Part shown: positions 51,849 through 59,982 of the stretch, in pieces | How positions within the stretch are numbered: position 1 is the first letter of the stretch | Layout of the letters: each line of letters begins with the position of its first letter | Source: Actinoallomurus purpureus | GTDB lineage: Bacteria > Actinomycetota > Actinomycetes > Streptosporangiales > Streptosporangiaceae | Direction: 5' to 3' | NCBI RefSeq assembly: GCF_024055795.1 | Contig: NZ_JAMXMY010000011.1 | Span: 62,001-126,000 of the forward strand | Length of the DNA: 64,000 bases | Program-made: the position numbers and the translations under genes | Notes under the pieces: generated by a model | Told to the model about the DNA's origin: nothing | Seen by the model: the letters and a program-made list of their open reading frames with translations, nothing else | Databases searched by the model: none

Positions 51849-52651
51849 TGCCGATCTACGGAAAGGCCCGGCCGGTCGAGGGCGGCCTCAAGGCCAAGGC
51901 CGGCGGGCGCGGATCCATCGGCGAGCAGTGGTGGTCACGCCGCTTCATCGACGTGCTGGAGTCCTTCGCCGACCGCGGCCGGCTGACCCGCGGCCGCACG
52001 TACGCCCGCAAGGGCCAGGTGATCGACCTGCGGATCGGGGCGTACGAGGTGACCGCCCTCGTGCAGGGCTCCGACCCCGAGCCGTACGAGGTGTCGATCG
52101 GCATCGACCCGGTCAAGGACACCGTGTGGGCGTCCATCGAGGAGGCCCTCGCCTCCCAGGCGGTGTTCCGGGCCCGACTGCTCGCCGGCGAGATGCCGCC
52201 GGAGATCGAGGACGTCTTCGCGATCTTCGGCGTCTCGCTGTTCCCGAGGTCGTCGGCGGACATGCACCTGATGTGCAGCTGCCCCGACTGGGGCGAGCCG
52301 TGCAAGCACACCGCCGCCGTGCTCTACCTGCTGGCGGAGGCGTTCGACGACGACCCGTTCCTGATCCTCGCCTGGCACGGCCGCACGAAGGACGACCTGC
52401 TGGCCGGGCTGCGCCGCCTGGAGCCCGCCGAGGCCGACCCCCTGGAGATCGAGGAGACCGCGCTGGCCGAGCGCATGGACGACTTCTGGGCCCCCGCCGT
52501 CGTCCGCGACCGCCCGCCCGCTCCCCCAGTGCCGCCCGGCCTCCTGCTCCGCCTCCTCGACCCGCCCCGGGTCAAGGTCCGCCGCAAGGACCTCGTCGAC
52601 GTCCTCAAGCCCGCCTACGAGGCCCTCCCCGACCTCGACCAGCCTGAATGA
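51848..52651 (+). CDS. SWIM zinc-finger protein, partner of the SNF2 helicase
   Basis: A 267-aa protein. The SWIM motif CxCx(n)CxH is HLMCSCPDWGEPCKHTAAVL (about residues 138-157), followed by a helix (YLLAEAFDDDPFLILAWHGR). The N-terminal part (GEQWWSRRFIDVLESF, RGRTYARKGQVIDLRIG) is the usual opening of this family. It is translationally coupled to the helicase gene (TGATG) and probably targets it to DNA. Confidence 0.9.
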   Translation: MPIYGKARPVEGGLKAKAGGRGSIGEQWWSRRFIDVLESFADRGRLTRGRTYARKGQVIDLRIGAYEVTALVQGSDPEPYEVSIGIDPVKDTVWASIEEALASQAVFRARLLAGEMPPEIEDVFAIFGVSLFPRSSADMHLMCSCPDWGEPCKHTAAVLYLLAEAFDDDPFLILAWHGRTKDDLLAGLRRLEPAEADPLEIEETALAERMDDFWAPAVVRDRPPAPPVPPGLLLRLLDPPRVKVRRKDLVDVLKPAYEALPDLDQPE

Positions 52652-52899
52652 CGCTCCGCCCCCTTCCCGACATACCGCCGTTACCGACATACCGCCGTTA
52701 CCGTCGGCACGCCCGGCCTGCACGCAGAGCCGTATTACACGCGACAGGGCGTATGGCGACGGCGGCGTTGAGACGGCCGCCTGCAGCTGCGCGATCCCGC
52801 CCGGCCCTGCTGCTCCGCCTCCTCGACCAGCCCGAATGACGAACCAGCCCCATTCTCGGCATATCCGGCCACAGCGGACGACGATGGAGGGCTGGCGAA
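52652..52899. repeat. Non-coding region with tandem repeat and copied SWIM-gene 3' end
   Basis: Two perfect 17-bp copies (CCGACATACCGCCGTTA) lie at 52667-52700. Further on, 52800-52840 repeats the SWIM gene's C-terminal code (reading ALLLRLLDQPE then stop, like GLLLRLLDPP and LDQPE), which suggests a local duplication that has decayed. I see no gene here. Confidence 0.75.
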
Positions 52900-52953
52900 T
52901 TCCATGGCATCTACTGAGCCGGGAATTTTCCCGGCTCAGTAGATGCCATGGAA
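52900..52953. repeat. 54-bp near-perfect palindrome (26-bp arms)
   Basis: Left arm starts TTCCATGGCATCTACTGAGC, and the right arm is its exact complement, with only TT between them. A run this long is far beyond ordinary terminators. The CTACTGAG core is shared with the palindrome at 35296-35333. It lies just beyond the 3' end of the small gene pair at 52980-53494 (minus strand), so it could stop their transcript, but no T run follows. Confidence 0.9.
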
Positions 52954-52979
52954 CGACTTGCCTTGCCGCCGAATATGGC

Positions 52980-53156
52980 TCATTCGGAGCCGCGATGGTG
53001 TCGCCCCAGCCGCTCCAGAAGACGCTGCGTCGATTCCGGATATTTCCGGATTAGGATTTCCAGCTGCTGCACCTCGGCGACTTGCGATACGCCCTGGAAG
53101 CGTAGCGCGTCGAGTGTCGCATAGAAGTCGTCGATAGCGCGCTGGAGTTCGTTCAT
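52980..53156 (-). CDS. Small hypothetical protein (58 aa)
   Basis: Sequence MNELQRAIDDFYATLDALRF and onward to RLLERLGRHHRGSE; two amphipathic helices, possibly a coiled-coil. No family recognised. Its start overlaps the upstream gene by 4 bp (ATGA), so the two are translated together. Divergent from the XRE-DUF5753/DUF397 pair. Confidence 0.65.
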   Translation of the reverse strand: MNELQRAIDDFYATLDALRFQGVSQVAEVQQLEILIRKYPESTQRLLERLGRHHRGSE

Positions 53157-53494
53157 CGATCCACTCTTTCCGGGGCGACCACGTGGGCGATGAACCGTAC
53201 GGCGAGGTCGATGCTGACGGCCGGGCAGATCGGCTCTCCCCAGCTCCACCACCACATCAGCCTCTCGTCATCGTCCGGCCGGCAGCGAACGGTCTCGGCG
53301 AGACGCGAGTGGACACCCGAGCTGACGTGGACGCGGGTCGGACTGAGAACCGTCGCATTCAGGCCCGCCTTGCCGCATTCCTCGGCCAGCCGTGTCGCGA
53401 GTGTGTGAACGTCTTCTTGATCGTTGATCTCCACGAATAATCCTTCCGTCGATTCCTCGAACAGAATGACGCCATCCGCATATCCGTGGAACAC
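53153..53494 (-). CDS. Small hypothetical protein (113 aa)
   Basis: Not recognised. An alpha/beta protein: MFHGYADGVILFEESTEGLF, VEINDQEDVHTLATRLAEEC, a central strand pair, then DDDERLMWWWSWGEPICPAV with an unusual Trp cluster. Soluble, no signal peptide. First of a two-gene unit, 62 bp from the divergent XRE-DUF5753 start. DUF397-type cassettes often carry such small accessory genes. Confidence 0.65.
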   Translation of the reverse strand: MFHGYADGVILFEESTEGLFVEINDQEDVHTLATRLAEECGKAGLNATVLSPTRVHVSSGVHSRLAETVRCRPDDDERLMWWWSWGEPICPAVSIDLAVRFIAHVVAPERVDR

Positions 53495-53556
53495 TCAATA
53501 GCTACACAACGACCTGTACGGAGACGCATCGGCTGGTACGGAGGCGTGCGGCAGCG

Positions 53557-54351
53557 ATGACCGGAAACCACATGACACCGCGTGCGTTCGTCGCCAAAGA
53601 GCTGCGCCGGGCACGTGAACAGATGGGAATGACGCAGGCGGCCCTTGCCAAAGCGATCTTCGCGTCGGACTCGCTCGTCGCGGCATGGGAGTCCGGCAGA
53701 CGGGTCCCCAAGCCGAAATACGTCGCTCCGCTCGTCGAGATCCTGGGGATCGACGCGATCCTCGCCCGAATGATCAGCGAGCTCGTGACCAGCGACGCTC
53801 CGGAATGGCTTGGCAGGCTGCTGGAGCTCGAGGGGCGGTCGTCCTCGCTGTCCACCTACCAGCCGCTCCTCGTGCCGGGTCTGCTGCAGACCGAGGACTA
53901 CGCGCGGGAGGTGCTGCACCGGTCCGGCAGGCACTATCCGGACGTCGACGAGCTGATCCAGGCGCGTCTGGAACGGCAGTCGATCCTCACCACGGACAAC
54001 CCTCCCCTGCTCGTCGCGATCATGGACGAGTCCGTCCTTCGCCGGCCGGTCGGCGGTCCAGGAGTGATGCGCGAACAGCTCGCGCACCTGATCGAAGTCG
54101 CTGATCGGCCAGACGCCGTAATCCAGATCGTTCCGAGCGATGTAGGCGCCTATCCCGGGCTGGCCGGCGGATTCCTCATCCTCGGCTTCGACGGGCGGGA
54201 GGCCGTCTATGTGGACGACGCCTTCAGCGGCGACATCATCGACGCCGTGGACGACATCGCTACGATGAAGCGGGTCTGGGAGGCTTTGCGGGTAGAGGCA
54301 CTCCCAGGCAAGCAATCGGTCGATTTGCTGGCGGAAGTGGCGAAGCAATGA
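53557..54351 (+). CDS. XRE-family regulator with DUF5753 C-terminal domain
   Basis: A 264-aa protein. The helix-turn-helix is KELRRAREQMGMTQAALAKA then IFASDSLVAAWESGRRVPKP (residues 12-51). DUF5753 follows: YQPLLVPGLLQTEDYAREVL, LVAIMDESVLRRPVGGPGVM, GFLILGFDGREAVYVDD. Starts at 53557 or 53572 are both possible. Its end overlaps a DUF397 gene (ATGA), the standard cassette, and it is divergent from two small unknown genes that it may regulate. Confidence 0.9.
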   Translation: MTGNHMTPRAFVAKELRRAREQMGMTQAALAKAIFASDSLVAAWESGRRVPKPKYVAPLVEILGIDAILARMISELVTSDAPEWLGRLLELEGRSSSLSTYQPLLVPGLLQTEDYAREVLHRSGRHYPDVDELIQARLERQSILTTDNPPLLVAIMDESVLRRPVGGPGVMREQLAHLIEVADRPDAVIQIVPSDVGAYPGLAGGFLILGFDGREAVYVDDAFSGDIIDAVDDIATMKRVWEALRVEALPGKQSVDLLAEVAKQ

Positions 54352-54452
54352 ACCTGACCAGCGCAACCTGGCGGAAGTCGTCCCACAGCGGAAACGGCGG
54401 CGACACATGCGTCGAGGTCGCCCGGATCGAGCGCGACGGCGACCAGAAGTAA
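54348..54452 (+). CDS. DUF397 domain protein (34 aa)
   Basis: Sequence MNLTSATWRKSSHSGNGGDT, CVEVARIERDGDQK. The WRKSSxS...CVEVA signature and the 4-bp overlap with the XRE-DUF5753 gene make the assignment clear. It is the third DUF397 gene in this window. Confidence 0.85.
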   Translation: MNLTSATWRKSSHSGNGGDTCVEVARIERDGDQK

Positions 54453-54517
54453 TCCCCTACCCGGTAGCGGTACCGGTCGCGTGGATGGCCGCATCCCGCT
54501 CACGCGACGGTGCCGCC

Positions 54518-54613
54518 GCGGAACGCTCGGTGAAGGCCACGCACGGCCCGCCTCGCCAGGGGGCAAAGTCGGGTGAACCGGGCCGCTTCCGGGCTGTTCA
54601 CCGAGCGTTCCGC
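54518..54613. repeat. 17-bp perfect inverted repeat with 62-nt loop
   Basis: GCGGAACGCTCGGTGAA at 54518-54534 and its exact complement at 54597-54613, in a 374-bp gene-free stretch (54453-54826). The loop is GC-rich and could fold further (GGTGAACC and GGTTCAC-like parts). A structured RNA, the ends of a lost element or a long terminator are possible. Confidence 0.75.
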
Positions 54614-54826
54614 ACACACCGCCCTCCACCGGGCGCGCACACCCGCGTCGGCCGGCGATGACCGCACCGGGCACTGGGTCCACGCTCCGGCTCGGCGGTG
54701 TATCCGCCCCCTGGGCCGGTATCCGGGTCTCATCCCGGATCATCGGGGGTAGGGCTGACCTGGGGGGACACGTCGACGCTCGTCGGCCGACCGGACTGCG
54801 CCTCCCCCGTGGCCGAGGGGGGCGCC

Positions 54827-56200
54827 ATGGGACAGCCGATCGAAAGTCTGCGGGAACGCGTACGCGGCCGGGTGATCACCGCGGACGACGCCGGGTACGA
54901 CCCGGCGCGCCGGGTGTACAACGCCATGATCGACCGCCGGCCGCTCGTCATCGTGCGGTGCGTCGACGCGGGCGATGCCATGGCCACCGTGGATTTCGCC
55001 CGCGAGAACGACCTCGACCTGTCGGTGCGCGGCGGTTCGCACAGTGTGCCGGGGTATGGCACGAATGACGGCGGCGTGGTGCTCGACCTGTCGCCGATGC
55101 GCGGCGTCCGCGTCGATCCGCGCACCCGCACGGCCCGCGCCGACGGCGGATGCACGTGGGGCGACTTCAACCACGCGACGTACGCGTTCGGCCTGGCCAC
55201 GACGGGTGGGATCATCTCCACGACGGGGATCGGCGGGCTGACGCTCGGCGGCGGCATCGGCTACCTCAGCCGCGGCTGCGGCCTGTCGATCGACAACCTG
55301 ATCTCGGCGGACGTCGTCACCGCCGACGGGCGCTTCCTCGTGGCCACCGAGAAGGAGAACGAGGACCTCTTCTGGGCGCTGCGCGGCGGAGGCGGGAACT
55401 TCGGCGTGGTGACGTCCTTCGAGTACCGGCTGCATCCCGTCCGGGACGTCTTCGCGGGGATCTTCTTCTTTCCCCTCGACCGCGCACGCGACGTGCTGGA
55501 GTTCTACCGGGACCACATCAGGGAGGCACCGGAGGAACTGGGCGGCTTCCCTGCCTTCCAGATCGCGCCGCCGCTGCCGTTCATCCCCGAGTCCGAGCAG
55601 GGCAAGCCCCTCTGCGCCTTCGTCGCGTGCTGGTCCGGGCCCCTGGAGCGGGGTGAGCGGGCGCTGGAGCCGATCCGCACGGCCGCGCCCACGGTCGCCG
55701 AGTTGGTCACGCCGATGCCGTACCCCATGCTCAACAGCGCGCTCGACGCGCTGGTCCCGCCCGGTCTGCAGCACTACTGGAAGACGTCGTTCGCGACGGA
55801 GCTGACCGACGGCGCGATCGCGGCCCATCTCGAACACGGCCCGCGGCTGCCCGCGGTGAACTCCACGGTGCACGTCTACCCGATCAACGGTGCCTGCCAC
55901 CGCGTGCCCGCGGGCGCCACCGCGTTCGCCGGTCGCGACATGACGTTCGCCACCGTGATCGCCGGCATGTGGCCCGATCCGGCGGCGAACCGGGACAACA
56001 TCGCCTGGGTGCGGAACTACTACGAGGCGCTACGGCCGCACTCGGCCACCGGCGGCTACATCAACTTCATGGCCGAGGACGATCGCGACCACATCCGGGA
56101 CGACTACCGTGACAACTACGCTCGGCTGGCGCTGATCAAGAAGTCGTACGACCCCGGCAACCTGTTCCACGTCAACCAGAACATCCCGCCGGCCGGATGA
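54827..56200 (+). CDS. FAD-binding oxidoreductase, berberine-bridge (BBE) type
   Basis: A 457-aa flavin oxidase of the VAO/PCMH fold. The FAD-linking His72 is in SVRGGSHSVPGYGTNDGG. The second contact region, TTGIGGLTLGGGIGYLSRGC, has Thr where bicovalent enzymes carry Cys, so FAD is probably held by one bond. The BBE domain closes the protein: RDDYRDNYARLALIKKSYDP and NLFHVNQNI. Such enzymes oxidise sugars, alcohols or natural products; no biosynthetic cluster is nearby. A GAGGGGGG site lies before the ATG. Confidence 0.88.
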   Translation: MGQPIESLRERVRGRVITADDAGYDPARRVYNAMIDRRPLVIVRCVDAGDAMATVDFARENDLDLSVRGGSHSVPGYGTNDGGVVLDLSPMRGVRVDPRTRTARADGGCTWGDFNHATYAFGLATTGGIISTTGIGGLTLGGGIGYLSRGCGLSIDNLISADVVTADGRFLVATEKENEDLFWALRGGGGNFGVVTSFEYRLHPVRDVFAGIFFFPLDRARDVLEFYRDHIREAPEELGGFPAFQIAPPLPFIPESEQGKPLCAFVACWSGPLERGERALEPIRTAAPTVAELVTPMPYPMLNSALDALVPPGLQHYWKTSFATELTDGAIAAHLEHGPRLPAVNSTVHVYPINGACHRVPAGATAFAGRDMTFATVIAGMWPDPAANRDNIAWVRNYYEALRPHSATGGYINFMAEDDRDHIRDDYRDNYARLALIKKSYDPGNLFHVNQNIPPAG

Positions 56201-56210
56201 CGCGAGCGGC

Positions 56211-56792
56211 TCAGACGGGTGACGGCGCGGCACCGCCCGGGGCGACGCCGGGACGGTGACCACCGCGGAGTTTCCGCAGCCGGAAACCCGCTGCGATCAT
56301 CGACGCGCCGAACACGATCGCGGAGAAGCCGATCAGCCAGGCCACCGCGAGGACGCCGGAGACCGGGGAGAACAGCACCAGAAGTCCGAAGAGCACCGAT
56401 ACCAGGCCGAACAGGACGTACATCCACTCGCCGTGGATCTCCTTGCGCAGCTGAATCGCGGTGACGATCTCGCCGACGCCCCTGATGATGGCCCAGAGGC
56501 CGACGAGGATGGCGATGGCCAGGACGGTGATGCCGGGCCACAAGAGCGCGATCAACCCGAAGATGATCCCGACGGCGGCTTCGAAGACGAGCGGCGACCG
56601 GCCGCCCCGAGGAGCGCGGAAGGCGCCGACGACGGCGAAGATCCCATCGACGAGGGCGTAGGCCCCGAAGACGACGGCCAGGACGAGAAGCGTGATGCCC
56701 GGCCAGATCACGGCCATCACTCCGAAGAGAACCGCGAGCGCCCCGCGCAACGCGAGGAGCCACCAGTAACGGGCGACATGGTCCAGCAGCAT
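56211..56792 (-). CDS. HdeD-family membrane protein
   Basis: A 193-aa membrane protein with three repeats of two helices (WWLLALRGALAVLFGVMAVI, WPGITLLVLAVVFGAYALVD; WPGITVLAIAILVGLWAIIR; FGLVSVLFGLLVLFSPVSG). The family signature WPG-x-(T/S) occurs twice. HdeD contributes to acid resistance in E. coli; the role in actinomycetes is unknown. AGGAGG lies 5 nt before the ATG. It is convergent with the FAD oxidase, 10 bp apart. Confidence 0.88.
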   Translation of the reverse strand: MLLDHVARYWWLLALRGALAVLFGVMAVIWPGITLLVLAVVFGAYALVDGIFAVVGAFRAPRGGRSPLVFEAAVGIIFGLIALLWPGITVLAIAILVGLWAIIRGVGEIVTAIQLRKEIHGEWMYVLFGLVSVLFGLLVLFSPVSGVLAVAWLIGFSAIVFGASMIAAGFRLRKLRGGHRPGVAPGGAAPSPV

Positions 56793-56879
56793 GAGGACCT
56801 CCTGCGAACGAATAGGTCGCAGGGCGTCCTGCCCCCCTCTTTGCGGCGGGACGCCCGGAAAAGGTCCCACCGGCTGGGA

Positions 56880-56916
56880 CGAACGTCCCCGGATCAGGCT
56901 GATCCGGGGACGTTCG
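56880..56916 (-). terminator. Strong hairpin terminator after glgP
   Basis: A perfect 17-bp stem (CGAACGTCCCCGGATCA / TGATCCGGGGACGTTCG) with a 3-nt loop lies 7 bp beyond the glgP stop on the minus strand. Confidence 0.8.
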
Positions 56917-56922
56917 CGGCGT

Positions 56923-59520
56923 TCAGCGCAGGTCGCCGTTGGTCATGCCGATCGGCGCCGGCGGCAGGGCGATCAGGCCGGTCTCCGCGCGGGAGGCCAG
57001 CAGGTCGTGCCGGGGCACCACGCGCACGCTGTACCCGAACGCGCCGGTCCGGTCGAGGGGGACCTCGCCGGCGAAGCGCCATCGGCCTTCGCCGAGGTCC
57101 TCGGCCTGGTTGAGCTCCAGGTAGGACGGGTCGACCAGGGAGTCGCTTTCGTCGACCCTGCCGTACGCCACCTCGACCGCGACGTCCTCCGGGTTCAGCT
57201 CACCGAGCTGGACCGTGGCCCGCACGGTCAGCCGGGCGCCCAGATGCGGGCTCTCCCCCGCTCCCGTGGACTCGACGTGCTCGACCACGACGGACGGCCA
57301 GGCCTTGACCACGCGGTGCTTCCAGGCGGCGAGCGCCTTCGCGGCGGCGTTGCCGTCGGCGGACAGCCGTCGCGCCGAGACCGCGGCCGGGGCGTACAGG
57401 TCGACGACGTAGTCGCGGACCATGCGCCCGGCGAGCACCTTCGGGCCGAGGGAGGCCAGCGTGTGCTTGACCATCTCCAGCCAGCGGCGGGGCAGGTCGT
57501 CGCCCGCGCGGTCGTAGAACAGCGCGGCGACGTGGTCCTCGACCAGCTCGTAGAGGGCCTGCGCCTCGATGTCGTCGCGGCGGTCGGGGTCAGCGGCGCG
57601 GTCGGCGGACGGGATCGCCCAGCCGTTGTTGCCGTCGAACCACTCGTCCCACCAGCCGTCGCGGATGGAGAGGTTCAGCCCGCCGTTGAGGGCCACCTTC
57701 ATGCCGGAGGTGCCGCAGGCCTCCAGCGGGCGCAGCGGGTTGTTCATCCAGACGTCGCAGCCCTGGACGAGCGACTGCCCGAGCGCCATGTCGTAGTCCG
57801 GCAGGAAGACGATGCGGTGCCGGACGGCGGGGTCGTCGGTGAACCGGACGATGTCCTGGATCAGCCGCTTGCCGCCCTCGTCGGCGGGGTGCGCCTTGCC
57901 GGCGATGATGATCTGCACCGGCCGCTCGGGGTCGAGCAGGATCGCCTTGAGCCGCTCGGGGTCGCGCAGCATCAGGGTGAGCCGCTTGTACGACGGCACG
58001 CGCCGGGCGAAGCCGATCGTCAGCACGTCCGGGTCGAGCGCGTCGTCGATCCAGGACAGCTCGGCCTCGCTCGCGCCGCGCTGCCGCCAGGACTCCCGCA
58101 GCCGACGCCGGGCGTCCTCGACGAGGCGCGCGCGGAGCGTACGGCGAATGCGCCAGATCTCGGACGCGGAGACCCGCTCCACGCCCTCCCAGCCGCGGCC
58201 GAGCTCGACGACGTCGGGCAGCTCACGCCGGGCGAGGTCGATGACCTCGGGAGCCACCCACGTCGACGCGTGGACGCCGTTGGTGATCGAGCCGATGGGC
58301 ACCGCGTCGGTGTCGAACCCGGGCCACAGGCCGCCGAACATCTCCCGGCTGACCTTGCCGTGCAGCTCGGAGACGCCGTTGACGCGCTGGGCCAGGCGCA
58401 TGCCCATCACGGCCATGTTGAAGACGGAGGGGTCGCCGTCCTCGTACGTCTCGGCGCCGAGGGCGAGGATGCGCTCGGCGGGCAGGCCGTTGTCCTCGTT
58501 GGAGCCGCCGAACGTCCGCTCGATCAGCTCGCGGGGGAACCGGTCGATGCCGGCCGGGACGGGGGTGTGGGTGGTGAAGACCGTGCCCGAGCGGGTCGCC
58601 TCGAGCGCCTCGTCGAAGGACAGGCCCTGCTCGTCGATGTACTCGCGGATCCGCTCGAGGCCGAGGAAGCCGGCGTGGCCCTCGTTGGTGTGGAAGACCT
58701 CCGGGGCGGCGTGCCCGGTGATCCGGGAGTAGGCGCGGATCGCGCGGACGCCGCCGATGCCGAGCAGCATCTCCTGGAGCAGGCGGTGGTCGGTGCCGCC
58801 GCCGTAGAGGCGGTCGGTGACGTCACGGGCGGCCGGGTCGTTCTCCTCGACGTCGGAGTCGAGGAGGAGCAGCGGCACGCGGCCGACCTGGGCCACCCAG
58901 ACCTGCGCCCACAGGGACCGGCCCTCGGGGAGGTCGACGCCGACCCGCGCGGGGGTGCCGTCGGTCTCGCGCAGGAGCGTCAGGGGAAGCCCGGCCGGGT
59001 CGATCGGCGGGTAGCGCTCGAGTTGCCAGCCGTCGGGCGAGAGGGACTGGGAGAAGTAACCGTGGCGGTACAGGAGTCCTACCCCGACGATCGGCACGCC
59101 GAGATCGCTGGCGGTCTTGAGGTGATCGCCGGCGAGAATCCCCAGGCCACCGGAGTATTGGGGGAGCGCCGCGGTGATGCCGTACTCCGGGGAGAAGTAG
59201 GCGATCGCCGAGGGAGCGTCGGACAGTGCCTGGTACCAGCGCGGTGCGGTGACGTACTCCCGGAGGTCCTCGACGGCGTCGCCGAGAGCACGCAGGAAGC
59301 GCCGGTCACCGGTGAGCGCGGCCAGCCGCTCGGGCGATACCTCCCCGAGGAGCCGGACCGGGTCGTGCCGGGTCGCCTCCCACAGGTCCGGATCGACCGA
59401 CTCGAACAGGTCGAGTGTCTCCGGATGCCATGACCAGCGCAGGTTGAGAACGAGCTCCTCGAGCGGCTGCAGCGGCTCGGGCAGAACGGAGCGTACGGTG
59501 AATCTGCGGATCGCCTTCAC
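56923..59520 (-). CDS. glgP: Alpha-glucan (maltodextrin) phosphorylase GlgP
   Basis: An 865-aa phosphorylase that releases glucose 1-phosphate from alpha-1,4-glucans. It begins MKAIRRFTVRSVLPEPLQPL (GTG start at 59520), with an N-terminal DUF3417 domain typical of actinobacterial/archaeal-type GlgP. The glucan-binding part has AYFSPEYGITAALPQYSGGL. The PLP lysine is in PLRPLEACGTSGMKVALNGG. A different ATG at 59583 is also in frame but would add an atypical tail. Divergent from glgE. Confidence 0.93.
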   Translation of the reverse strand: MKAIRRFTVRSVLPEPLQPLEELVLNLRWSWHPETLDLFESVDPDLWEATRHDPVRLLGEVSPERLAALTGDRRFLRALGDAVEDLREYVTAPRWYQALSDAPSAIAYFSPEYGITAALPQYSGGLGILAGDHLKTASDLGVPIVGVGLLYRHGYFSQSLSPDGWQLERYPPIDPAGLPLTLLRETDGTPARVGVDLPEGRSLWAQVWVAQVGRVPLLLLDSDVEENDPAARDVTDRLYGGGTDHRLLQEMLLGIGGVRAIRAYSRITGHAAPEVFHTNEGHAGFLGLERIREYIDEQGLSFDEALEATRSGTVFTTHTPVPAGIDRFPRELIERTFGGSNEDNGLPAERILALGAETYEDGDPSVFNMAVMGMRLAQRVNGVSELHGKVSREMFGGLWPGFDTDAVPIGSITNGVHASTWVAPEVIDLARRELPDVVELGRGWEGVERVSASEIWRIRRTLRARLVEDARRRLRESWRQRGASEAELSWIDDALDPDVLTIGFARRVPSYKRLTLMLRDPERLKAILLDPERPVQIIIAGKAHPADEGGKRLIQDIVRFTDDPAVRHRIVFLPDYDMALGQSLVQGCDVWMNNPLRPLEACGTSGMKVALNGGLNLSIRDGWWDEWFDGNNGWAIPSADRAADPDRRDDIEAQALYELVEDHVAALFYDRAGDDLPRRWLEMVKHTLASLGPKVLAGRMVRDYVVDLYAPAAVSARRLSADGNAAAKALAAWKHRVVKAWPSVVVEHVESTGAGESPHLGARLTVRATVQLGELNPEDVAVEVAYGRVDESDSLVDPSYLELNQAEDLGEGRWRFAGEVPLDRTGAFGYSVRVVPRHDLLASRAETGLIALPPAPIGMTNGDLR

Positions 59521-59982
59521 GTGCGGCGACACTAATCGGTCCGGGCCGGTGCTCGCGACCGGAACCCGCTCAGCGACCGACATCTTGATCTCTGTTTGGC
59601 CCCGAGAGCCCCCCAGCCAGGCCGGAAATGCGAATTCGGTCCCCGAGTGCGAGGATGGAACCGGAAGCGCGGCGAGGGTGCCTCCCACGTCTCCGAGCGA
59701 GGTCATCCGGATACGCGTCGTGCAGGACGCCCCACCCGACGCGATGCAAGAATCCGAGCGCGGACGGAGCGCCGGTGCGTGCGGCGTCGGACGCGGCGGC
59801 ACTGTCACCACCAGAACGCGACAAACACCCCGTTTCACCAACCGGATACCGGCAACGGAGACGTTATGCGCCAACCCTCGCCGAGCACCCCCACCCAACC
59901 CGGCGACAGCCACCCTCAAGAAAGATCGTTTCTTTCCGAAGATCAGGGTGATCGCGTACCCGCGTCTGTACGCTCGCCTGCG
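59521..59982. promoter_or_regulatory. 462-bp divergent intergenic region glgP-glgE
   Basis: No gene seen. A short inverted repeat AAGAAA-GATCG-TTTCTT lies at 59918-59934, in a locally AT-rich stretch 49 bp before the glgE start. It is a candidate regulatory site; no ribosome binding site is visible for glgE. Confidence 0.4.

Noticed and set aside
52667-52700. CRISPR-like direct repeats
   Set aside because: The two 17-bp copies are adjacent with no spacer and there are no cas genes in the window.
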